A stretch of 19,870 bases of DNA, taken from Anaerolineae bacterium. Its GTDB lineage: Bacteria; Chloroflexota; Anaerolineae; B4-G1. Where the stretch lies: contig JAUWOI010000017.1 in assembly GCA_030612185.1 (NCBI GenBank), forward strand, positions 1 through 19,870. The letters run 5' to 3'. Shown piece after piece: positions 1 to 7,085 of the stretch (position 1 is the stretch's first letter; every line of letters begins with the position of its first letter). The notes beneath the pieces were generated by a model. The model saw only the letters and a list, made by a program, of their open reading frames with translations. It ran no database searches and had not been told where the DNA came from. A program made the translations under genes and the position numbers.

Positions 1-70
1 CCCCCGCCGCGCCCCGGGGGGGGGTTTTCGGGTACTATTCGGCACAACCCCCCCCCGTTTGGGGGGGGTG
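1..70. repeat. Homopolymer C/G edge with hairpin
   Basis: The first 70 bases hold runs of C and G, including nine C (48-56) and eight G (61-68) separated by GTTT, which could form a very strong hairpin. No gene is visible here. It could be a genuine structured upstream region of the toxin-antitoxin pair, but such runs at a sequence end are also typical of low-quality assembly, so its biological meaning is doubtful. Confidence 0.4.
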
Positions 71-136
71 TTTGCACAGTCTGGCCTAAACTATGACCAA
101 CGCCCTGTTCCCTATAGCATAGGAGGAAGACACGAG

Positions 137-400
137 ATGAGAACAATACCCATCCCCGATAATACTGCGGATACGCTGTTCGGTCTTCTCGACAACCATC
201 CTCCTCGCCTGGTGGAAGACGAAACAGTGAAGGGCTTTCTGATCTCCCCTGCCCAGTACAATGCCCTACTCGAATTGCTGGAGGACATTGTAGACCTCCG
301 CGATGCCGCCGTCGCCGAAGCCGAGTACACAGCGGGGCGGGGCCGGCCATTCAGTGAGTACGATGCCGAGCGAAAGGCCAGAAGCAGTGTACAGGGTTGA
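137..400 (+). CDS. Putative type II antitoxin, Phd/YefM-like C-terminus
   Basis: An 87-residue acidic protein, probably the antitoxin of the overlapping toxin gene. The ATG at 137 is preferred over the upstream in-frame ATG at 59 because AGGAGG lies at 121-126, about ten bases ahead. Residues near 33-60 (FLISPAQYNALLELLEDIVD) resemble the hydrophobic helix of Phd/YefM-type antitoxins, which is followed by an acidic tail that would wrap the toxin. The classical N-terminal DNA-binding part is not obvious, so the family call is tentative. It overlaps the toxin start by 38 nt, typical of TA pairs, implying translational coupling. Autoregulation is likely by analogy; no operator was identified. 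Confidence 0.65.
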   Translation: MRTIPIPDNTADTLFGLLDNHPPRLVEDETVKGFLISPAQYNALLELLEDIVDLRDAAVAEAEYTAGRGRPFSEYDAERKARSSVQG

Positions 401-647
401 GACCGCTAGCAGGCGAGTCGAAAAGCAACTGGACCGGGTGCACGACGACCACTATCCACGGGTAGCCGCAGCCATTGAAGCCCTCAAGAACAATCCCAGG
501 CCAGTGGGTGTCCGAAAACTGGGTAGTAAAGTACACCGCATCCGCGTCGGCCCATACAGAATCATCTACAGCATTCACGACAAAGAGCGGGTCGTCGTCA
601 TTGACAAAGTAGACCGGCGCAAGGAGCGCACCTACAAAGGTTGGTAG
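363..647 (+). CDS. RelE/ParE-superfamily toxin
   Basis: A basic 94-residue protein with the RelE/ParE fold signature. The segment KLGSKVHRIRVGPYRIIYSI, followed by a VIDKV-DRRKERTY ending, matches the conserved core in which R-x-R-V-G-x-Y-R forms the central strands and a late Arg/Tyr pair sits at the end. RelE members cleave mRNA on the ribosome and ParE members poison gyrase; sequence alone does not decide which. The ATG at 363 (MPSERPEA...) gives the usual length, whereas the longer in-frame start at 303 would add 20 residues overlapping the antitoxin. Only a weak GTGAG precedes it, consistent with coupling to the antitoxin. The N-terminal helix (residues 10-40) is typical of the family. 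Confidence 0.82.
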   Translation: MPSERPEAVYRVETASRRVEKQLDRVHDDHYPRVAAAIEALKNNPRPVGVRKLGSKVHRIRVGPYRIIYSIHDKERVVVIDKVDRRKERTYKGW

Positions 648-711
648 GCCCGTAGTTGGTAGACTTGTGCCCAATGTACCAATCTACCAGTTTCCCAATC
701 TACCAACCTAC
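640..711. repeat. Inverted/8-bp repeat gap between convergent genes
   Basis: The gap between the convergent toxin and membrane-fusion genes carries GTTGGTAGA (655-663), which can pair with TCTACCAAC (699-707). On the minus strand 673-704 reads as four 8-bp units (GGTAGATT, GGGAAACT, GGTAGATT, GGTACATT). The structure could act as a bidirectional terminator, but there is no clear T tract. The same octamer family recurs in other gaps of the efflux region. Confidence 0.5.
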
Positions 712-1904
712 TGCCCCACCTCGATATCCACAAACGCCGTCATCCCCCACAATATCGCTGGATCGGTCTCCACGAGTTCAATGACCACGGTGTAGTTGAC
801 CCCACCCGCGCCCGGCTTGGCCATAGGGGAGATGCGGGTCACGTGGCCGGTGAAGACCCGCTCCGGGAGGGCGTCAAAGGTGATGGCGGCCTGCTGATCG
901 CCCGCCACCCGCGCCACCTGGGTCTCGTCCAGATCGGTGGTCTCCACCCGCAGCGTGGTCAGGTCGCCCAGCGTGACCAGGGATTGGCCGGGCACGACCA
1001 GTTCGCCCCTCCGCACGTTCACCGCGCCGGCGGTTCCCGCGAAGGGAGCGCGAACCTCACAGCGGGCCAGGGCGACCTGGTCCGTCTCCAGCGCGGCCTC
1101 TGCCTGTGTCACGGCTGCCTCGGCGACGGCGATCTCCCCGGCGGTGGCCCCCGCCTGGAGCAGATCCAGTTGCGCCTGGCTAACGTCCTGCTGTGCCTCC
1201 GCCGCTGACACCACCGCCTCCGCCGTGCGCACCTGGAGATACGACCCTGCCTTCAGGGCATCCAGTTGCGCTCTCGCCGCCGCCAGCGTCTCGTCGGCGG
1301 CGTGGAGAGCGTAGCGGGCCTGCTCCTCCGGCGCGCCCAACGCCGGGCAGACCTCGCCGCCATCTGGCAGGGTGTAGCACTTCATCGTCTGATCGTGGGC
1401 CTCGCGGGCCATCCACTGCTCCACCTGGGCCGCTGCCACCTGTGCCTGGGCTGCCGCGATCTCTGCCTCCGTCGCCCCGGACCAGAGTTGATTCCGCTGG
1501 GCGGCGGTCTGGGAAATCACAGCCTGGGCCGCTTCGATCTGCGCCTCGGCCACGGCGACCTGTTCCGGGCGGGGGCCTGTCTTCAGAAGCGCCAGTTGGG
1601 CCTGGGCGGTCTCCACCGCCGTTTCCGCCTGCTGCACCGCCAGTTGCGCGTCGGTGGGGTCGAGTCGCACCAGCAGATCGCCCGACGCCACCTCGTCCCC
1701 CGGCTCTACCAACACTTCCAGCACCGTGCCGCCGGCCTGGGCGCTGACGGTGGCCCACACCGCCGGCACCACCTCACCCGTGACGGAGACCACAGGCACG
1801 AACTCCATCTCCACCTCCGGCGTCGCCGTCTCCTCCGCGTCCCCTCCGCAGCCGGAGAGGAGCAGAGCCAGCACTACCAATCCTGCAGCAATAGTCTTCT
1901 TCAT
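708..1904 (-). CDS. HlyD/AcrA-type periplasmic adaptor (membrane fusion) lipoprotein
   Basis: A 398-residue adaptor subunit of an ABC/RND-type efflux or lipoprotein-export complex. Residues 1-19 form a lipoprotein signal with lipobox LLSGC (acylated Cys19). A biotinyl-lipoyl half-motif (TVLEVLVEPGDEVASGDLLV) lies near 60-80, then a long Ala/Gln-rich coiled coil (about 85-285) with recurrent LLxxG-type turns, then the second lipoyl half (CEVRAPFAGTAGAV) and beta-barrel region. An insert near 170-195 holds Cys176 and Cys186 around PDGGEV and could form a disulfide. The start is supported by GGAGGTGAC just upstream. It lies downstream of, and in the same orientation as, two MacB-like permeases, its likely partners. 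No outer-membrane channel gene is present, which would fit a monoderm host. Confidence 0.88.
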   Translation of the reverse strand: MKKTIAAGLVVLALLLSGCGGDAEETATPEVEMEFVPVVSVTGEVVPAVWATVSAQAGGTVLEVLVEPGDEVASGDLLVRLDPTDAQLAVQQAETAVETAQAQLALLKTGPRPEQVAVAEAQIEAAQAVISQTAAQRNQLWSGATEAEIAAAQAQVAAAQVEQWMAREAHDQTMKCYTLPDGGEVCPALGAPEEQARYALHAADETLAAARAQLDALKAGSYLQVRTAEAVVSAAEAQQDVSQAQLDLLQAGATAGEIAVAEAAVTQAEAALETDQVALARCEVRAPFAGTAGAVNVRRGELVVPGQSLVTLGDLTTLRVETTDLDETQVARVAGDQQAAITFDALPERVFTGHVTRISPMAKPGAGGVNYTVVIELVETDPAILWGMTAFVDIEVGQ

Positions 1905-1920
1905 TATGTCACCTCCATTT

Positions 1921-1944
1921 GTTCATTGCTTCATTGTTCATTTC
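1921..1944. repeat. Short 8-bp-period repeat (TTCATTG type)
   Basis: GTTCATTG and CTTCATTG follow each other at 1921-1936, then a partial TTCATTTC. It lies upstream of the membrane-fusion gene on the minus side and upstream of the DUF433 promoter on the plus side. The period is again eight bases, as in the GGTAGATT repeats elsewhere in this region. Confidence 0.4.
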
Positions 1945-1971
1945 CTCGTCTCCTCGAAAATGTGGTATAAT
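1942..1971 (+). promoter_or_regulatory. Extended -10 promoter for DUF433 gene
   Basis: A perfect TATAAT (1966-1971) preceded by TG with one spacer base (1963-1964) forms an extended -10 element. The best -35 candidate, TTCCTC at 1942, is weak, which is normal for extended -10 promoters. Transcription would start near 1978, about 34 nt ahead of the ATG at 2012. Confidence 0.6.
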
Positions 1972-2011
1972 GTAATCGGAACTTTCAGATACATGACTGG
2001 AGAAAGTAACA

Positions 2012-2440
2012 ATGAATGCACCGGTAGTTGTACAGGCGACTTACGAGAACGGCGTTCTGCGCCCCACACGTCCGCTTGGTCTGGTCGAGCGGCAAGTTGT
2101 ACAGATCAGCCTGAACCCCAAAGCCACGACTGACCATCCCCACATCACCCGAACCCCCGGTGTTTGTGGCGGACGGCCTGTAGTGCGGGGGACGCGCATT
2201 CCGGTCAAGGTATTGGTCAGGTATCATCAGATGGGTTATACCTCGACGGAGATCCTTTCTGGTCACGCTGGCCTGACACCGGCCCAACTGTACGATGCGT
2301 TGAGTTACTACTACGATCACCAGGCTGAGATAGAGGCTGATATCAAGGCTGATGAACTGCCGGTACTCCTGGAACGTTTTGGTATGGAGATGGATGCCGG
2401 CGGCGAGATACGGAATCAACTGCGCTGGCTGCCATCTTAG
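2012..2440 (+). CDS. DUF104-DUF433 protein, antitoxin-like
   Basis: A 142-residue protein with two recognisable parts. Residues 5-33 (VQATYENGVLRPTRPLGLVE) match the start of DUF104 (AF2212-like), a small beta domain found in VapB-type antitoxins. Residues about 42-108 match DUF433 (HITRTPGVCGGRPVVRGTRI followed by GLTPAQLYDALSYYYDH), a winged-helix-like domain usually encoded beside a DUF5615/PIN-like toxin. GGAGAAAG precedes the ATG at a good distance. The usual downstream toxin is absent: the next gene is a permease on the opposite strand, ending 45 nt away. The gene is inserted against the direction of the surrounding efflux genes and has its own promoter. It is either an orphan antitoxin or a free-standing regulator. 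Confidence 0.85.
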   Translation: MNAPVVVQATYENGVLRPTRPLGLVERQVVQISLNPKATTDHPHITRTPGVCGGRPVVRGTRIPVKVLVRYHQMGYTSTEILSGHAGLTPAQLYDALSYYYDHQAEIEADIKADELPVLLERFGMEMDAGGEIRNQLRWLPS

Positions 2441-2457
2441 ATTGGTCAGCCTCTCCT

Positions 2458-2481
2458 CATCTACTGATTTCCCAATCTACC
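2458..2481 (-). repeat. 8-bp-period GGTAGATT repeat, three units
   Basis: On the minus strand this reads GGTAGATT, GGGAAATC, AGTAGATG immediately beyond the stop of the second FtsX permease. A 15-base stretch (2468-2482) is identical to 691-705 beyond the membrane-fusion gene stop. Confidence 0.5.
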
Positions 2482-2484
2482 ACC

Positions 2485-4719
2485 CTACTCATACCTCAGT
2501 GCCTCCACCGGCCTCATCCGCGTCGCCCGCCAGGCCGGGTAGAGCCCGCCGATCGCACCGGTCACCAGCGCCACCGCCAGTGCCTGGGCGAACAATTCGG
2601 GGCTGTAACTTGCTTTCAGCATCCCTCCTATCCCCGGTATCTGCGTTATCCCCCAGGTCAGCCCCAACCCCAGGATTATACCACAGACGCCGCCCACCGC
2701 GCCCAGCGCCAGCGCCTCCTGCAGAATCATCCCGACCACCTGTCGCCGCCGCCAGCCCAGCGCCCGCAGAACGCCGATCTCCCGCGTGCGCTCCAGCACG
2801 CTCATCAGCATCGTGTTCAGCATCCCCACCGCGCCGATGAACATCGCCAGGAACGAGATCTGCCCTATCATCTCCTCCATCGTCCGCATATCGGGCATGA
2901 TCTCGACGATCTCGGAGGTGAGGGAGATGTCAATCTCAGGGAAGTGAGCGTCCAGATAATCCTGTACCGATTCGACTCGCTCTGGATCGCGCAGTTTGAC
3001 CAGATACCACATCACCTGGTGGGGCTTTCCGGCCAGGGCCTGAGCCTCCCGCAGACCGATGACCACCCCGCTATCCTCGAGGCCTACCCCCGTCTCGTAG
3101 ATGCCGGCCACGCGGAAGGTGCTCTCCAGCAGGCGAAGTGTGTCGCCCACCTCCAGCCCCAGCGTCTCTGCCGCCTGCCGGCCGACGATAACTTGACGGC
3201 GGGCTGTCAGCGGTTGCCCCTCAACGATGCGGAAGTGGCGGATGGCGAACTCGCGGGGATGGTAGCCGAAGATGATCAGCAAGGGCATCTCCCCGGTGCT
3301 GGCGACGGTGATGACGACGCCGGAGACCGCCTCCACGTCGGGCAGGGCGGCGATGCGCGCTCCAACCCGCTGGTCAATTGAACTATAGCCCATGTCGGAG
3401 ACATCGGCCTCGATAGCCATCAACTCGGCCTGGCTGCCCGTCATCATCCCGGTAAGGATCTCGATCATCCCCTGGGTGATGCCGCCCAGCGCAACAATGG
3501 CAGCGATGCCCACGCCGACCCCCAGCGCGGTCAGCGCCGTGCGCGTGCGGTGACGCCATAGGTTCCTGAGCGTTGTGCCGGGCAGGAAACGGGGAACGTG
3601 CGCCCCACCACCGCCCTCGTAGCGCAGGGCCTCCAGCGGCAGGAGGCGGCTGGCCCACCAGGCCGGGTACGCCCCACCCACCAGCCCCAGCACAGCCACC
3701 GTGACGAGGGCGCGGATGAAGAGGTCGGGGGAGAACTGCACCCCCAGCGTGCCCATGAAGACAATGGAGCCGCGCAGCAGGTAGACCGCCGCCACCCCCA
3801 GGCCGATGCCCACCAGTCCCCCCAGGAAGGAGAGGGCCAGCGACTCGCCCAGGATGAGGCGGAGTATGCGGCTCCGCCGCCATCCCACTGCCCGCAGGAG
3901 GCCGACCTCCCGCGTGCGTTCGAAGACCGACATAAAGAGCGTGTTGGTCATCCCCACCCCGCCGATGACCACCGCCAGCCCTGAGATGGCCCAGGCGAAT
4001 ATCTCCATACTCTCGATCATCATCTGCCGGTCGGCGAACTCGGAGGTGGTGGAGAGGATCAGGTCGGAGAAGTGCCGCTCCACCCGCGCCCGCAGCCGGG
4101 CTTCGTCGGCGGGGCTGCGCAGGCGGACGTAGAACATGGAGACGCGGCGTGGCTGTAGCAGAAGCGACTGGGCCTCCTCCAGCGGAATGACCGCGCCGCC
4201 CTCCTCGAAGGCATCTCCCGTCTCGTAGATGCCGACGATGCGGAAGGCGCCGCCGGTGATGCGGAGGGCGTCGCCCACCTCCTTGCCCAAACTCTGCGCC
4301 GCGCCCCGGCCCAGGATGAGGGGCTTTCCTCGCACGCCCCGCACCTCCGCCAACCCCTGCCCCTCGACGATGCGGAAATGGGCGATGGCGAAGCCCTCGG
4401 GGTCGTAGCCAAAGATGAAGAAGTAGGGGGCGCCCTCGGCCTGGACGTTGCCCATCAACATGCCGTCCACATCGGCCACTTCTGGCCAGGCCTGCAGTTG
4501 GTCGGCGACCGTCTCCTCCACGCCGCCCATCGTGATGTCCATCATGCCGGCCTGGGTGAGCACCAGGTCGGCCTGGCTGCCGCTGGCCATAGCCGTGTAG
4601 CCGGCGCGCAATCCTTCGGCCATCGCGCCCAGCGCGACGATGGCTGCCACGCCGATGGAGATGCCCAGCAGTGTAAGGATAGTACGGCCCTTACGGCGGA
4701 AGAGATTCTTGAAGATCAT
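2485..4719 (-). CDS. Double-FtsX ABC transporter permease (MacB-type), second copy
   Basis: A 744-residue inner-membrane permease made of two homologous halves (about 1-375 and 376-744). Each half has an N-terminal helix after a basic, Arg-rich start (NLFRRKGRTILTLLGISIGV; NLWRHRTRTALTALGVGVGI), a MacB_PCD-like extracytoplasmic domain of about 220 residues, and three C-terminal helices with the FtsX signature (FERTREVGLLRAVGWRR and LERTREIGVLRALGWRR). This is the mechanotransmission type of ABC permease, used for export of drugs, peptides or lipoproteins, not for import. It lacks an ATP-binding domain, and no ATPase gene lies in the window. It closely resembles the upstream 743-residue permease, including whole C-terminal motifs, so the pair arose by tandem duplication. 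Its own ribosome site is weak (only GAGTTGACC before the ATG). Confidence 0.88.
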   Translation of the reverse strand: MIFKNLFRRKGRTILTLLGISIGVAAIVALGAMAEGLRAGYTAMASGSQADLVLTQAGMMDITMGGVEETVADQLQAWPEVADVDGMLMGNVQAEGAPYFFIFGYDPEGFAIAHFRIVEGQGLAEVRGVRGKPLILGRGAAQSLGKEVGDALRITGGAFRIVGIYETGDAFEEGGAVIPLEEAQSLLLQPRRVSMFYVRLRSPADEARLRARVERHFSDLILSTTSEFADRQMMIESMEIFAWAISGLAVVIGGVGMTNTLFMSVFERTREVGLLRAVGWRRSRILRLILGESLALSFLGGLVGIGLGVAAVYLLRGSIVFMGTLGVQFSPDLFIRALVTVAVLGLVGGAYPAWWASRLLPLEALRYEGGGGAHVPRFLPGTTLRNLWRHRTRTALTALGVGVGIAAIVALGGITQGMIEILTGMMTGSQAELMAIEADVSDMGYSSIDQRVGARIAALPDVEAVSGVVITVASTGEMPLLIIFGYHPREFAIRHFRIVEGQPLTARRQVIVGRQAAETLGLEVGDTLRLLESTFRVAGIYETGVGLEDSGVVIGLREAQALAGKPHQVMWYLVKLRDPERVESVQDYLDAHFPEIDISLTSEIVEIMPDMRTMEEMIGQISFLAMFIGAVGMLNTMLMSVLERTREIGVLRALGWRRRQVVGMILQEALALGAVGGVCGIILGLGLTWGITQIPGIGGMLKASYSPELFAQALAVALVTGAIGGLYPAWRATRMRPVEALRYE

Positions 4720-4734
4720 CGGTCAACTCGTTCT

Positions 4735-4770
4735 CGTAGATTCGTAAATTCGTAGATTCGTAGATTCGTA
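4735..4770 (+). repeat. 8-bp tandem repeat CGTAGATT between permease genes
   Basis: Four consecutive octamers (CGTAGATT, CGTAAATT, CGTAGATT, CGTAGATT) plus CGTA fill most of the 52-nt gap between the two permeases. The low-complexity block may affect coupling of translation between the two genes. It follows the same period and ending as the GGTAGATT repeats at 7021-7060. Confidence 0.7.
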
Positions 4771-4771
4771 C

Positions 4772-7003
4772 CTACTCGTATCGCAGCGCCTCCACCGGCC
4801 GCATGCGCGTTGCCCGCCAGGCCGGGTAGAGGCCACCCATTACCCCGGCAATCAGCGCCACCACGATGGCCTGCACGAACAATTGCGGCTTGTAGGCCGG
4901 CTCAATCGCCCCTCCCCACACTCCCGACATGCCGATCAATCCACCTAACCCCAGCCCCAGGGGGATGCCGCACAGGCCGCCCACTGCCCCCAACACCAGC
5001 GACTCTTTCAGGATCATTCCTAGCACGCGGCCCCCTCGCCAACCCAGGCTGCGCAGCACGCCAATTTCGCGCGTTCGTTCCAGCACGCTCATCAGCATCG
5101 TGTTCAGCATCCCCACCGCGCCGATGAATACTGCCAGGAACGAGATCTGGTCCACCATATCCTGGAGCACCCGAAAATCGCTCATGGCCTCGCCAAGCTC
5201 GGAGGTGAGAGAGAAATCAATCTCTGGGAAAGTCGCTGCCAGTTCTTGCTTCACCGCCTCGGCCTGCTCCGGATCGCGCAGGCTGATGAGGTAGAACTGC
5301 ACCTGGCGCGGCTTCCCGGTGAGCATCTGCGCCTCGCGCAGGCCAATAATTACCCCGGCATCCTCAAATGCCTGGCCGGTCTCGTAGATGCCGACCACGC
5401 GAAAGTTGCTGTTCATCAGACGAAGCGTATTGCCCACTTCCAACCCCATTTGCTCCGCCGCCATCCGACCGACGATGACCTGGCGGCGAGCCGCCAACGA
5501 TTCCCCATCAATGATGTGGTAATGGCGAATGGCGAATTCGCGCGGGTGGTAGGCGGCCACGAGCAGCATAGGCATCTTGTCGGTGCTGGCGCCGGTCCAG
5601 AACATGCCGGAAACGGCGTTCACATCGGATCGGGCGGCGATGCGCGCTCCCACCCGCTCGTCAATGGCGCTAAAGTCCGCGTCAACTTCCGCCTCGGCGG
5701 CGAACAGGTCGGTCTGGCTATCCCGCATCATCACGTTGAACGCGCCCAATATTCCCTCGGCCATCCCCCCCAGGGCAATGACGGCAGCGATGCTCACGCC
5801 GATGGTCAACAGGGTCAGTGCTGTGCGCGTCCGCCGCCGCCAGAGATTGCGCACCGTCATTCCGGGCAGGAAGCGGGGGACGTGCGCCCCGCCGCCACCT
5901 TCGTATTGCAGCGCCTCCACCGGCAGCAAGCGGCTGGCCCACCAGGCCGGGTACGTCCCGCCCACCAGTCCCAGCACGACCACGGTGACCAGGGCGCGGG
6001 CGAAGAGATTAGGAGTCAGTTGGCCCCCGAACACGCTCAACACGGACCCGGATTTGCTGATCGCCGCGAGAGATAGCACCCCCAAACCGCTGCCCACCAG
6101 CCCGCCTAACAGGGCCAGGAAGATGGCTTCCCCAAGGATCATGCCCATCACGCGCCGCCGCCGCCAGCCCAGGCTGCGCAGGACGCCGATCTCGCGCGTG
6201 CGCTCAAAGACCGACATAAAGAGCGTGTTGGTCATGGTGATCCCGCCGAGGACGACCGCCAGGCCCGCGACCGCCATCGCCATCCCATCCAACATATCGA
6301 GCAACTGCTCCTGATTGACAAATCCCGCTGAGGTCGAGACGGTCAGGTCAGAGAAGCGTCGCTCTATCCGCGCCCGCAGCCGGTCAGCCTTATCGGGATC
6401 GCTCAGTTTGACATAGAGCATCGAGACACGGTGCGGCTGCAACGCCAGCGCCTGGGCCTCTCGCAGCGGGACGACCGCTGCGCCGTCCTCAAGTCCGCTT
6501 CCCGTCTCGTAGATGCCGACGACGCGGAAGACACTGCCCGTGATGCGGAGCGCGTCGCCCACCTGCAAGTTCATGCTCTGCGCCGTTCGCCGGCCCAGGA
6601 TGAGGGGTTTGCCGCGCACGCCGTGCGCCTCCGCCAACGGCTGTCCTTCGATGATGCGAAAGTGCTCTATGGCAAAGCCCTCGGGATCGTAGCCAAAGAG
6701 GAAGAGATAAGTCTCATTATCAATCAGGGCATTGGTGAAGAGCATGCCGGTAACGTCGGCTACCTCTGGCAGAGCACGCACCTTATCGGCTAGCGCCTCA
6801 TCAACGCTGCTGATCAGGGAACTCATCGCGCTGGCCTGGCTGAGCACCAGGTCGGCCTGGCTGCCCTGCGACATGGCAGCGAAGCCTGACTTTAACCCTC
6901 CGGCTACCGCCCCCAGCGCGATGATGGCGGCCACGCCGATGGAGATGCCCAACAGCGTGAGGATGGTGCGTCCTTTGCGGCGGAAGAGGTTTTTGAAAAT
7001 CAT
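4772..7003 (-). CDS. Double-FtsX ABC transporter permease (MacB-type), first copy
   Basis: A 743-residue paralogue of the next gene downstream, with the same two-half design: TM helix, MacB_PCD-like domain, three TM helices, twice over. The first 20 residues (MIFKNLFRRKGRTILTLLGI) are identical in both proteins, and both end in VEALRYE. FtsX signatures occur near residues 265-285 (FERTREIGVLRSLGWRR) and near 645 (LERTREIGVLRSLGWRG). GAGGA stands eight bases before the ATG. Two such permeases could form a heterodimer or serve two separate substrates; with the lipoprotein adaptor downstream they would form an export complex. The ATPase must be encoded elsewhere or be shared. The substrate cannot be read from the sequence. 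Confidence 0.88.
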   Translation of the reverse strand: MIFKNLFRRKGRTILTLLGISIGVAAIIALGAVAGGLKSGFAAMSQGSQADLVLSQASAMSSLISSVDEALADKVRALPEVADVTGMLFTNALIDNETYLFLFGYDPEGFAIEHFRIIEGQPLAEAHGVRGKPLILGRRTAQSMNLQVGDALRITGSVFRVVGIYETGSGLEDGAAVVPLREAQALALQPHRVSMLYVKLSDPDKADRLRARIERRFSDLTVSTSAGFVNQEQLLDMLDGMAMAVAGLAVVLGGITMTNTLFMSVFERTREIGVLRSLGWRRRRVMGMILGEAIFLALLGGLVGSGLGVLSLAAISKSGSVLSVFGGQLTPNLFARALVTVVVLGLVGGTYPAWWASRLLPVEALQYEGGGGAHVPRFLPGMTVRNLWRRRTRTALTLLTIGVSIAAVIALGGMAEGILGAFNVMMRDSQTDLFAAEAEVDADFSAIDERVGARIAARSDVNAVSGMFWTGASTDKMPMLLVAAYHPREFAIRHYHIIDGESLAARRQVIVGRMAAEQMGLEVGNTLRLMNSNFRVVGIYETGQAFEDAGVIIGLREAQMLTGKPRQVQFYLISLRDPEQAEAVKQELAATFPEIDFSLTSELGEAMSDFRVLQDMVDQISFLAVFIGAVGMLNTMLMSVLERTREIGVLRSLGWRGGRVLGMILKESLVLGAVGGLCGIPLGLGLGGLIGMSGVWGGAIEPAYKPQLFVQAIVVALIAGVMGGLYPAWRATRMRPVEALRYE

Positions 7004-7020
7004 TGTTCAGTCCTCAACCT

Positions 7021-7060
7021 GGTAAATTGGTAGATTGGTAGACTGGTAAATTGGTAATTG
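7021..7060 (+). repeat. 8-bp tandem repeat GGTAGATT
   Basis: Five back-to-back octamers (GGTAAATT, GGTAGATT, GGTAGACT, GGTAAATT, GGTAATTG) lie between the phosphotransferase-like gene and the first permease. They share period and consensus (S-GTA-R-ATT) with the block at 4735-4770. Confidence 0.7.
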
Positions 7061-7085
7061 TGCTGACCTCAAAAGTTCAGAGCGG

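Noticed and set aside
1180..1970. Several overlapping open frames on both strands over the adaptor gene
   Set aside because: Low-complexity Pro/Arg/Gly translations shadowing the clear HlyD-type lipoprotein.
5246..6314. Long open frames on the plus strand opposite the FtsX permeases
   Set aside because: GC-rich coding DNA leaves antisense frames open; their products are Arg/Pro-rich without any domain, while the minus-strand frame gives a full family match.
7021..7060. CRISPR-like or operator array
   Set aside because: Units are eight bases, directly adjacent and without spacers; no cas genes are present. Tandem low-complexity repeat fits better.
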